Assembly (NCBI GenBank): GCA_039654915.1
Contig: CM077596.1
Span: 8,742,001 to 8,806,000, forward strand
Source of the DNA: Aquilaria yunnanensis
Taxonomy: Eukaryota; Streptophyta; Magnoliopsida; Malvales; Thymelaeaceae
Direction: 5' to 3'
Length of the DNA: 64,000 bases
The stretch's first letter is position 1; each line of letters starts with the position of its first letter. The notes beneath the pieces were generated by a model. The model was not told the origin of the DNA, made no database searches, and saw only the letters and a program-made list of their open reading frames with translations. The translations under genes were made by a program, and so were the position numbers. Below are positions 12,158 through 21,906 of this stretch, one piece after another.

Positions 12158-12302
12158 CACGTGGCGCTTTGCCATTGGAGGAGAGTCCCGTCGGTTACAG
12201 AGGGCGCGCCTTTTCAGGTGCAGAGGGCAGTTACAGCGACGGTTCACCTCCAAAGGGCACTTATGACAACGTTTCGGTTACCAACCTTTGGCCTATAAAT
12301 AG
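12158..12302 (+). promoter_or_regulatory. Putative promoter of the antisense gene (Element 1)
   Basis: A G-box CACGTG at 12158-12163, a reverse CCAAT box (ATTGG) at 12174-12178 and a TATA box (tataaatag) at 12294-12302 occur in this order. In Element 2 the same three motifs have spacings that differ by one base. The G-box-to-TATA distance is 136 here and 135 there. The start codon lies about 265 bp downstream, which leaves room for a leader. Promoter function is inferred from motif order and spacing. Confidence 0.6.
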
Positions 12303-12561
12303 CCTATTCCATCATAAGTCCATTTGCTTTTACTTCTGCTCTTTCCTCTGCTTTGCCCCTGTTTTCGTACTTTCTTGCTTTCTGTGGCGGAGCTGCCTTA
12401 ATCAGAGCTTTTTCAGCCAACTTTCACGACGGCGTCCTCAGACTTTGGCAAATCTTTTTGGTGGGTTTTTGTTTTCCAGAGTGTTTTGATTCCTCTGTTC
12501 TTTTGAGTTTTTTTCCAGAAACTGTTTTCTTGCCTTTTCCGAACTCGTTTTCATGTTGAAA

Positions 12562-14919
12562 ATGCCTATCCCTGAGAGCTGGCAGCCTCTTTTAGCCCAT
12601 CCTTGTTGCAACACCCCGCAAAATTAGAGAGGTGGAATAAAAAGTTCTTTCTTCCTTCTTACGCCATTACTAGGCTGCCTCGCTCTAGCCATTATGCTTT
12701 TTCAAACCATAGTAACGAGGTTACTGTTTTCCGAGCCCAGCTGAAGGCCGGACTTCGGTATCCTCCCCCGAAGATGGTTTGCGAGTTCTGCCAATTTCAT
12801 GGCATTGCTGTGAACAACCAGCTTCCCCCGAACTCGTTCTGCTATTTTAACGCCTACCTCTGCATGTGTGGCGTGTTCGGGATAAAACCCCATTTTATAA
12901 TCTTCATGCAGTACTACAAGCTCTTTGTGGTCCCGAAGGGTGGCTTCTATTTTATGCTACCTCGGGGATCCGGGAGCAAAAAATTCATGTTCACCTTCGC
13001 CACCAAGGACAGCTGGCGGGGGTGGCAACATAAATTCTTCTTCCTGAAGATGGAGGAGGCCTGGTCGTATGTTCCGACCAAATGGGCTCAGCAAAGGCTA
13101 GATGTGGACGTCGTTGATCCGAGGTTGTTGCTGACTCCAGAGTTGGCTTCCACTTTCGCGGACTTCGACGGCCGCATCCGCGCCGTCTCTGACTGGGCTC
13201 CCGAGGTCGCGCCGCGCTCTCTGTACCCCTTCCCTATCAACTGGAGGTTGATGACCGAAGAGGTCCTCCGGGAGTTAAAGGTGGTTAAGGAGCACGAGAC
13301 CGATCTCGAGATGCCAGCTCCTGCCATCACCGGGAAGGATTCCTGATTGGTCAAGCTTCTTAAGGAGGAAATTTATTTCGAAACGCTTGTCAAAAGTGAG
13401 TTATCTTCTACTCCCTTGTTGTTTTTCCCTCGGACTTACGCTGATGTCTTTTTTCTTTTTCAGAGATGGGCGACGGGACTGCTGCATTTTACAAGTCCCT
13501 TTTCTCCGGCCAGGTGGAGAAGGGCGATCAGACAAAGAAGGCGGCTTCCCGAAGGCGGAAGTCGACTGGCACTGGGCCTTCGGTGAAACGGGCAAAGAAA
13601 ACTGCCCAGGTTCCTCTGGAGGAAATTTCCGAGGACACTGCCGAGGAGCCTGGGACAGCCGAGATTCCGGCATCTGAGGCAGCTGCCGAAGTCCCTGCCG
13701 TTGCTGAAGTTTCTTCTGCCGACGTCCCTCCCTAGAGCCCTTCTGCGCCGCAGGCCCTTCTGGCGGCCGTGGCAGAGGCTCCTTCTGCCGAGGAGCGGCG
13801 TAAGAGGAAAGGCAAGGCGATTTCGACCGAGGAGTCTGAGGATTCCGAGGATGCCGTGTTCGAAGTGCCGCCAGGTTTGTTATTTTCAGAACAAGTATGG
13901 CTCTTTTTGTTTTTCTGAATTTTCCTTTGTCTCTGACCTGCTTCGCGATGCCAAAGTCCCACAAGGGAAGGTACCAAAAGAGCCTTTCTGGACATTCACG
14001 GAGGACATGAACTTGTACTCCGAAGACTGTCCTGAAATGGCGAAATAGATTTCGAAGGGGGTGCTTACAGAGGCCTCTTTCAAGGCTATTGCGGCGGCCC
14101 ATCTGGACGATGACACCCTTGCCGCGAAAGTCACCGAGCATGCTGCTCAGGTATGTTCTTCACACCTTTTTCCCTTCAATTTTTCCTAAGTTCTTGGCTT
14201 TTACTGACCTTGCGTTCATCTTTTTGCAGCTGCTGGGGTACGCCGGCTTTCTCCGAGTTCAGGTAGCCAAGCATTCGGCGTTCCGAGCTTCGGCCTTAGA
14301 GACTTTGGAGAAAGCGAAGGCCACGCGCTCGGCGTTGATCGCCAAGAACCAGCAGCTGTCGGATGCTGCGAAGAAAGAAGTTGCTGCCCTTCGGGAGGAG
14401 TTCCGGAAGGAGAAGGAAGATCTTGATAAGAACTCCTCTCTGACGATTGCTGACCTCGGCGATCAGGTGAAAGGGATGCTTGCTACCAATCAAGACCTTC
14501 TCAAAGATAAGTCAGATTCTGACAATCTCATTCAGTCATTGGTGAGCGAGAAAAAGGCTCTTGAAGCCGAGGTCCAGTCTTTGAAGAAGGAGCCTGATGC
14601 GAAGAAGAGGGTGAAGGCGCTGAAGAAGGAGGTTGCAGACTTGAAGGACAAGCTCGAGGACCTTGAGGTTGAGAAGGACAAATCCGACCAAATGACCAAG
14701 GTGGCCTTCCAAGATGGATTCTGCCTTGCTCGGCACCAAGTCCTTGAGAGGTTCCCAAGTCTGGACCTCTCTTTTTTGGAAGCTCTCAAAATTCCCGAGG
14801 GGCCTCGGTGGTCCTGGTCCAAAATCGAGCACCTGAACCTGCCTTCCACAATTCCGGCGCCGAAGGTGTTGGAAAAGGGCACAGAGGCTGGTGGCTCCCG
14901 GGACGCCGAGAACCCTTAG
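12562..14919 (+). pseudogene. Antisense accessory gene of Element 1 (four exons, broken)
   Basis: The gene runs opposite to gag-pol. Exons inferred from splice signals: 12562-13395, 13464-13874, one ending 14150 (start lost), and 14230-14919. Introns 1 and 3 are bounded by gtgagt...cag and gtatgt...ttgcag, with a tactgac branch-site match at 14202. Exon 1 encodes a domain resembling the 'putative gypsy type transposon' family (FRAQLKAGLRYPPPKMV, FMLPRGSGSKKFMFTF). Exon 2 is charged and low-complexity with basic KRKGK-type stretches. Exon 4 is a long coiled coil followed by FQDGFCLARHQVLERFP. Compared with Element 2, a base is lost near 12610 (frameshift). TGG became TGA near 13344, and further stops lie near 13733 and 14047. 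The acceptor and about the first 57 bases of exon 3 are deleted. Function is unknown. The family is known as an extra ORF of Tat elements. Confidence 0.8.
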
Positions 14920-15019
14920 GCCTTTTCTTTTTTTCTTCTTCATTTTTGTGTTCCTTCTTCGGGCACTTCTTCTTTGTAAGCTTGATCATTGTAAATGAAG
15001 ATCTTTTTTGGCTAAGTGT

Positions 15020-15440
15020 TTTTTCCATTGCCCTGAACACATTTGCTCAAGAGACTTCGAAAAACCTGCGATCAAAGAAACTTGACTAAGTGTGAAAGAT
15101 CTTTCCATTGGCCGAGCCTGTTCGCTCAAGAGGCTTTTTGGAAAGTCTGAAAAATTCGACTAAGTCTTTTTGCAGGTTTTTGCATTTCCATTTTGTCCCG
15201 AACACGTTCGCTCGAGGGACTTCGGAAACCCCTTAGTCAAAATTTTTCATTTCCCGTTGTCCCGAGCATGTTCGCTCAAGAGACTTAAGAAACCTTTTGC
15301 GAGATTTTTTGTTTTCCATTTTTCCCGAGCGTGATGGCTCAAGAGACTTTGGAAAACTGTCTCTGCGCTTATTACGGCGAGCACTGCTGAGAGATTTTTC
15401 CATCTTTCCCGAGCGTGATGGCTCAAGGGACTTCGGAAAG
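15020..15440. repeat. Degenerate repeat array between pol and the antisense gene (Element 1)
   Basis: About six units spaced 60-90 bp apart each contain a ccattgtcccgaacacgtt-like segment followed by cgctcaagagacttcgg. They start near 15024, 15104, 15187, 15248, 15312 and 15398. Element 2 keeps only two units at the matching place. The array sits where the 3' ends of the convergent gag-pol and antisense transcripts would meet. Confidence 0.75.
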
Positions 15441-15563
15441 TCATATCTGTGCTTGTGGCGAGGATCTTCACGGAATTCTGTACAATTCTGCACTTAAGAA
15501 ATTTTCTCAAGACACTTCTGTACTTAGAATATTTTTCGTACAGTATGATTCCTTCGCTCAAGC

Positions 15564-16790
15564 TTAGGCGTAGAATTTTCTCAAGGCGTCTGAGTGCCAA
15601 GTGTTTTTCAATTCTACGCCTTCGGCATCGCCAAGTTTGTACACCCCTTTTCGTACTTCGGCGAGGACCAGATAAGGTCCTTCCCAGTTTGCGCGAAATA
15701 CCCCGTGAGATGGCTTTTGAGGTGCAAAGTCAGCCTTTCGGAGAACGAGGTCCCCTTTTTTTATTTCTTTTGGCTTGGCTCGTAAATTTATAGCCGCGGC
15801 CACTATTTGCTGGAAAGCTTTTCTTCTCAGCTCAGCTATTTCTCTGTGTTCGCCGACGAGGTCGAGCTTCGTTCTTAGGCCGAGGTCGTTTCCTCCTTCA
15901 TCAAATACTTGCACCCGTACTGATGGTCTAACTATCTCGATAGGGATGATGGCCTCCGTTCCGAAGACGAGTGAGAAGGGAGTCTCCCCTGTGGCTCTTC
16001 GGGGCGTCGTTCGGTAACTCCATAACACGCTTTGGAGTTCTCCTGGCCATTTCCCTTTTGCTTCCCCCAGTCTCTTCTTCAGGCCATCTTTTATGGTCCT
16101 GTTAGATACTTCCACCTGCCCGTTGCTTTGGGGGTGAGCTACTGGGGCGAAGTGCATCTTTATTTCGAGGTTGCTGATAAATTCCTGGAATCCTTTGTCT
16201 ATGAATTGGGATCCATTATCAGCCACTAGTACCCTCGGTATGCCGAATCTGCATACAATGTTCTTCCATACAAACTTCTGCACTTCTTTTGCCGAGATAG
16301 TTGCTAGGGGTTCTGCCTCGACCCATTTGGAGAAATAGTCTACTGCTACTACGCAGAATTTCACGCCCAATAAGGTCTATGCCCCAGACTGCGAAAGGCC
16401 AGGGGTAGTCAGCCGAAGTTACCATTTCCGAGGGTGCCCTCTGGATGTTCGCGTGTTTCTGGCAACTACCGCATTTTCGGACGAACTGCCTTGCATCCTT
16501 TCTCAGGGTAGGCCAGAAGTATCCTTGGCGAAGTATCACCGCCGCAAGGGCATCAGTTCCAATATGTGAACCACACATGCCTTCGTGGACTTCTTCATGG
16601 ACCATTTCAGTATCCTCTTCATCAACGCATCTTTGCAGCGGGTTTGCATATCCCTGTCGGTATAACTCTTCGCCAATCAGGAAGAATCGGCCGGAGCGTC
16701 TTCGCAGTCTTGCAGCGTCGCCGGGGTCTTTGGGGAGCACATTTTCTGCGAGGTATCTTTTTATGGAATCTTTCCAGCCTTTTCTCGAGG
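15564..16790 (-). pseudogene. Element 1 integrase region (frameshifted)
   Basis: Integrase inserts the cDNA into the chromosome. The N-terminal zinc-binding HHCC region is visible as HEEVHEGMCGSH and CGSCQKH. The catalytic core follows as WGIDLIG, VADNGSQF and HPQSNGQVE, giving the D, D and E residues. The C-terminal part ends with WHSDALRKFYA and a stop at 15564. Right after WGIDLIG the frame breaks. At 16366-16368 a 23-bp segment present in Element 2 (54657-54679) is missing, and short gcc repeats flank the missing piece. The downstream core is otherwise open from about 16370. There is no chromodomain, as expected for the Tat lineage. Confidence 0.93.
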
Positions 16791-18723
16791 TCGCTATGCT
16801 CAGCACTGAGATGCTCGGCTGATCTAGCACCTCGGTGTATGTTTTTGACTTCGCCAAGCAGTCTGCCTCAGTGTTTTTCCGCCGAGGTACGTTTTCAATC
16901 CGTACGGCGTCAAACTCTTGAATGAGTTTTGCTACCAGCTCATGGTATTTTGCCAAGATTGGGTCCTTCGCCCCATAATCTCCTGTCGTCTGTCGAACTA
17001 CCAGCTGGGAATCGCTGTGAGCCTTTAAGTTTCTCACGCCAATCGTTCTGGCCAAGCGTAATCCCGCTATGAGGGCTTCATACTCAGCCACATTGTTAGT
17101 GACGCTGAAGCTGAACTTGATAGCCTTCATTACCTCTAGGCCTTCGGGGCCTCTGATAACTACCCCAGCTCCCTGGTGTTCGGACCCCGAGGCTCCGTCA
17201 ACATGTAAGGTCCATTCTGGCTCACCTTCGTTCAGATCCGGATGACTGTTCTCAGTGGTGGGTATTTCGGCAATGAATTCTGCCAGTGCTTGAGCTTTTA
17301 TGGCCTTCCGAGGTTCATAGGTGATATCGTGTTCGCCAAGCTCTATACACCACTTGGAGAGCCTTCCCGAATGATCCACTTTCCTCATAACATCCCGTAG
17401 TGGCAGGCTACTTCGGACGATGATGGGGTGAGCCTGAAAGTATGGTCGCAGCCTTCTCCCTGCAAGCACCAAGGTGTATATAGCTTTTTGAAGCAGAGGG
17501 TACCTGACTTCGGCGCCATGCAGGGATTTGCTGACGTAATAGACTGGCCATTGCTTTGGCCCTTCTTCTTTCATGAGGACCGAGCTTACAGCTTTCTCCG
17601 TGACGGCGAGGTACAAAACGAGGGGCTCTCCCTCCCGAGGTTGTCGTAGAGTCAGCAGGTGAGCCAAGTAGATTTTGAGTTCTTCCCAGGCCTTTTGGCA
17701 ATCTTCGTCCCAAGGGTGATCATTCTTTCCGAGGTCGCCTTCCATTTTTACTGCCTTTGTGAGGACTTTGAAGAAAGGTCGACACCTATCTCCGTACCTG
17801 GAAATAAATCTGCTCAGGGAGGTTATTCTTCCGGTGAGCCTCTACACGTCTTTGACTGTGGCAGGAGTTCGGAACTCAAGCAGCGCCTTAATCTTCTCGG
17901 GGTTAGCGTCAATGCCTCTTTCGGATACCATGTACCCAAGGAATTTTCCCGAGGTTACCCCGAAGATGCACTTTTCAGGATTGAGCCGAATCCCGAAGGC
18001 TCTGAGCTTTTGGAAGGTTTCCTCTAGATCTGCAACGTGATAGCTAGTCAGCTTGCTCTTGACTATCATATCATCAACATACACCTCTATGTTTCTCCCC
18101 ATTTGGTCTTTAAAGACCTTGTTCATCAACCTTTGGTAGGTGGCTCCTGCATTTTTGAGCCCGAAGGGCATCCTGACATAGCAGTATGTTCCTCCCTCGG
18201 TGATGAAGGCGGTTTTTTCTTCATCTTCGGGGTCCATCCTTATTTGATGGTAGCCGCTGAAGTCGTCTAGGAAACTTAGGAGCCCGTATTCGGCAGTTGA
18301 GTCTACCAGTTGGTCTATTGGCGGAAGAGGGTATGAGTCTTTCGGGTAAGCATCGTTCAAGTTTCTGAAGTCGATGCACATCCGAAGTTTGCTGCTGCCT
18401 TCTTTTGTGGCAATCACCACGTTGCTTAACCATTCGGGGTATTTGACCTCCCTGATGACTTCAGCGTCCAACAGGCGTTGGACTTCGGTTTTCACAAAGT
18501 TGCTCTTATGGGCTCAGATGCTTCGCTTCTTTTGCCAGACAGGCTTTGCTTCCGGGCTTACATTGAGGCTATGCTGTATTATGCCAGGGTGCACCCCTGG
18601 CATGTCTTTCGGCAAGTAGGCAAAGAGATCTTTATTTCCCAGTAGAAAAGATACAAGGTTTTTCTTGTCACCTTCGGGCAAGCTCTTCCCTATTCGGGTA
18701 GATTGTCCTGGGGCAAGTCCCAC
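16791..18723 (-). pseudogene. Element 1 reverse transcriptase and RNase H
   Basis: This stretch is in the same frame as gag. It copies the RNA genome into DNA and degrades the RNA strand. Reverse transcriptase motifs include FRNLNDAYPKDSYPL, SGYHQIRMDPED, MPFGLKNAGATYQR and the intact catalytic YVDD at 18070-18081. RNase H follows with WTLHVDGASG, VAEYEALIAGL, HSDSQLVV and EADCLAKS. Two premature stops interrupt it relative to Element 2, at about 18514 (TGA where Element 2 has serine) and 17842 (TAG, probably from CAG). Apart from these the frame is continuous, so the element was recently intact here. Confidence 0.94.
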
Positions 18724-18753
18724 TGTTTCTGTTTCCGCTCTTGGGGGTTCTCC

Positions 18754-21033
18754 TTATTTGCCCTTCTCTTTTGCCTCTATTGTTTGTGCGAGGTTATTTG
18801 CCGGAGCTTTTCGTGCTTTCACAAACACCTTCCTCACCTCGGCTTGATCTATGAAGACTTCTACATCCCCATCCCTGGTGGCGAATGTGACAGTCAAGTA
18901 CTTCACATCAGGGCGAATGTGCAGGTTTCCCTGTGTCTGCCTTCCAAGGATGGTGTTGTACGAAGAAGAAACGTCCATGACGATAAATCTCGCCATTGTG
19001 GAGGCGTACAACTCAGCTATTCCGTCTACCGAAGTCCCTCTCATCATCAGTAGGAGGTCGATCCATCCGAGAACGGCCAGTTCAGATGGTCCAACCCCGA
19101 AGGTGGGCGAGGTGACTGGCTTAAGCTCGCTGCTGGAAATGTCCAAGTTCGGCAGTAAATGCGAGAATAGGACGTCAGTATTTGATCCATCATCAAGCAA
19201 CACTCTCTTGACATCCCAGTTCCCTATCCTTGCCATGATTAGCAGCGGATCGTCATGGGGCAAGATGACGGTGGATCCGTCCTTGCGAGCCAGTTTCTTT
19301 GCCGGGCTCTCATATTCCATGACCGCGATCTCTCTGGCCTTCCGCTTTCTTTCCGAGGATGGGAGCCCCGTGGTGATGGTTTGGATAACCCCTGCCGGAG
19401 GTGGAGGGCGCCTTTTTGGACTTCGGTTTCTCCGCCTGTCGGAGTCATAGTCCTCATCTTCGGCTCTTTCTTCCTCCACTTTTCTGCCTTTCGGGGATGG
19501 CATCCACAAGTATTTCCGAAGTTGGCCCTGCTTTATCAGCGACTTTATGTACTTCTTCAGCTGGAAGCAGTCTTCGGTGTCATGACCGTGGTCGCAATGA
19601 AACTGGCAGAACTTCTTTGCATTCTTCTTATTATCGGCGGTCATGGCCCTTGGTCGCCGAATCTGCGTCCCTTGCCTTTCCAGCGCCATGAGGATGTTGG
19701 TCAGTGTAGTGCTCAGTGGTGTGAAACTTTGGGGTTTCCTTCCCCGCATCCTCCGAGGTCGTCCTGCCTGTTCGGTCGGATGCCGAGCTTGTTGATTGGA
19801 CCCTTCGGCGTGGTGGTGATTGGACTTCGGCCCAGCCATTCTTAGTTCCTCGGCGGTCATGTGCTGTTCTGCCCTTCGGTAAAATTCTCCGAGGGTCTCC
19901 GGGGGGTCCTTTGAGAACTCATAAAACAGCTGTGAGTCTCGCCGAAGGCCCCGTGTCATGGCAAGAATGCGGATTTCGGGCCGAAAGTCTGGGACGCTCA
20001 GAGCTTCCCTGTTGAATCTTTCGACATAGTCTCGGATGGTTTCTCCGTTCCTTTGCTCTATGTCGAACATCTGGACAGGCATCTTCGCAGTAGGTCGACT
20101 CCCAATGAATTGCTACGTGAAGGCCGTGGACAACTCCTGGAACTCAATGATGGTCCCTGAAGGCAATGAATTGTACCATGCAGTTGCTGGCCCTGTGAGG
20201 GTGACTTCGAAGCACTTGCACATGGTAGCGTCGTCAGCACCGTGCATTATCATGCTGCGTCTGTACTTCGTCAGATGGGCCTGTGGATCAGTACGGCCAT
20301 CATAAATCTCCAACCGAGGTACTCTGAAGTCACCTGGCATGGCTGCCTCAACAACGGCCTGAATGAATGGGGAGTCATTTTCGCAGAATGTTCCCGAAAG
20401 TTTGGCCCAAACGGGTTTTCTGGCCATTTGTTTCTCCACCCTATCTAGCCGTGCTAATATTCTTTCCATGAGAACTGTGGCATTAGGCTCTTTTTCTGGG
20501 AAGGGAGATCGTCGGCGCCTCTTCGGGGAGTGAGTTTGGCGCTGAGGGGACAAGGACCTCGCCTCAGGCGACGAACTCCTTCGCCGTGAGACTTTCGGTC
20601 GTTTGGACCCAGTTTGTCCCACAGGCCGTTTCCCGAGGGGTATATTCTCCGTGGACGACTCTTCGCGCGGGTCTACGCTTCCCGAACTGCGATGGGTCGA
20701 CCTCTGACTTTTCTCCCGAGGGAGTGCAGGTGAGGGAGGTCTTTGGGCCTGTGTCTGCTGTGACCGTCTTCGGTCGATCTGCTGTGTCATTTCGGCCACG
20801 ACCGAACGCTGAAACTCCCTCATAAAGCTCATAGTGATTACTAGAGGGCGGTCTTCCTCGGACGCAGAAGTCCCTAGGAGTGTTTGCTCAGCAGCCGGTT
20901 GTGTCTCAGGCGCGGACGGAGACCTCGGGAGTCCTTTGTCCTTAGAACGCCGAGTTTCAACGACGGCAATCTCAGAGCGGTTTCCCACAGACGGCGCCAA
21001 ATGATGGCCGGGGGCCTCATCGTTTAGAGTCAT
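18754..21033 (-). pseudogene. Element 1 gag and protease
   Basis: Gag packages the RNA; the protease matures the polyprotein. The frame opens with ATG at 21033, inside the 5' LTR, and reads through the primer-binding site (translated as HHLAPSVG). An Arg/Ser-rich N-terminal part is followed by the gag core (DFRVPRLEIYDGRTDP, PATAWYNSLPSG). A zinc knuckle of C-X2-H-X4-H-X4-C form follows (CQFHCDHGHDTEDC), then an aspartic protease motif LLDDGSNTDVL. A single TAG at 20113, which should be glutamine by comparison with Element 2, cuts gag in two. Another stop (TAA) at 18754 separates the protease from reverse transcriptase. All pieces share one frame, so gag-pol was one long ORF. Confidence 0.93.
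20982..20999 (-). other. Element 1 primer-binding site
   Basis: On the minus strand it reads tggcgccgtctgtgggaa, two bases after the 5' LTR end. The TGG start complements the CCA end of a tRNA, and the sequence suits a tRNA ending in GGCGCCA. Element 2 has the identical 18 bases. Confidence 0.85.
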
Positions 21034-21820
21034 GGTGACTAGTGGAGAGACTTCTGGGAGGAAGAACGCTTGGAGGATGGCTCGCCCCTGGGAGTATGCT
21101 TGAAAGTCCAGAAATAAAGGGTTAGGAGGCCCCCGGAATGTGTTTCCGGGGGGGAGCCTCCAACGCCCAAGTCAGTGGTGGCTGAGAAAGGCAGAGGAAA
21201 TAGCACAAAAGGGGCTAAAGAGTCTCGCCTGGTGATTTTCTCAGAGTCTGGGAGTCAGACCTTTGCCAACCAACCTCTTGCCAAGTATTTATTTCCTGGT
21301 ATTTATAGGAGTACCTAGCCCGTTCAGATTGCGACACTTGTTCGGTCGGATGTTCCCTGAGTTTCTGGGTGTAGGGGATAGATAGCTGGTAGCAGGTTGC
21401 CTTGAGCCTTGTGCTGAGATGGGCCATGATGTGATTTTGATGGCGTCAGCGTGTCAGAGCGCCTTTTGAGGCGGCTTATGACGCCTGTGAAAGGACGTGT
21501 CAGAGGCTTCCTTAAATGCTTCCTTAAATGCTCCTGCCGTACTTCCGAGGTCCCTGGGCGAGGTCGTCCTTCAGGGAGTTTCACCTTCGGGGAGATCATG
21601 TTCGGCCCGCAATAGCTGGTGCCTTTTTTCCGAAGGCAGTCTGTTTACAACCTCGGGGGGGCTAGTAGTATCCTCAAGTTTCCTGGCGTGCCGGGCTCGG
21701 AGCTCTTCGGCTATCTCCCGAGGTGCATGATCCCACCTTTACTCGGGTAGCGCCAGTTTCTTCTGGCCATTCTTGTGGCAGGGAGTTCGGCCAGATAGAG
21801 GCGATAGCCTTTGGCTATCA
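21002..21820 (-). repeat. Element 1, 5' LTR (promoter LTR)
   Basis: 819 bp, TGATGGCC to GGCTATCA. The TATA box for gag-pol transcription is tataaata on the minus strand at 21307-21300, so transcription would start near 21275. The leader hairpin (arms 21130-21138 and 21144-21152) and the gag start codon (21033) lie downstream within the LTR. Confidence 0.95.
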
Positions 21821-21825
21821 CTCTC

Positions 21826-21870
21826 CCTCTCGGCTCCCTCTCTCGCCCTTCTCTCCTTTGACTCTCCTGA

Positions 21871-21906
<36 letters not shown>

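Larger units (their letters stand above)
10961..21820 (-). mobile_element. Element 1: Ty3/gypsy Tat-lineage LTR retrotransposon
   Basis: This is a complete 10.86-kb insertion. The LTRs (10961-11784 and 21002-21820) begin TGATGGCC and end GGCTATCA and are flanked by CTCTC on both sides (10956-10960, 21821-21825). In transcription order on the minus strand it has the 5' LTR, primer-binding site, gag, protease, reverse transcriptase, RNase H, integrase, an antisense gene on the plus strand, polypurine tract and 3' LTR. The two LTRs differ at about twenty positions by eye, plus a G-run of 12 versus 7, so the insertion is fairly recent. It landed in the CT-rich part of an older LTR. It is no longer coding-competent. 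Confidence 0.95.

Noticed and set aside
13401..14141. A 246-codon minus-strand frame
   Set aside because: It is the shadow of the antisense gene's exons 2 and 3 and includes intron sequence. It has no domain or start context.
17659..18040. Plus-strand frames of 93-122 codons
   Set aside because: These are reverse-strand shadows of the reverse transcriptase.
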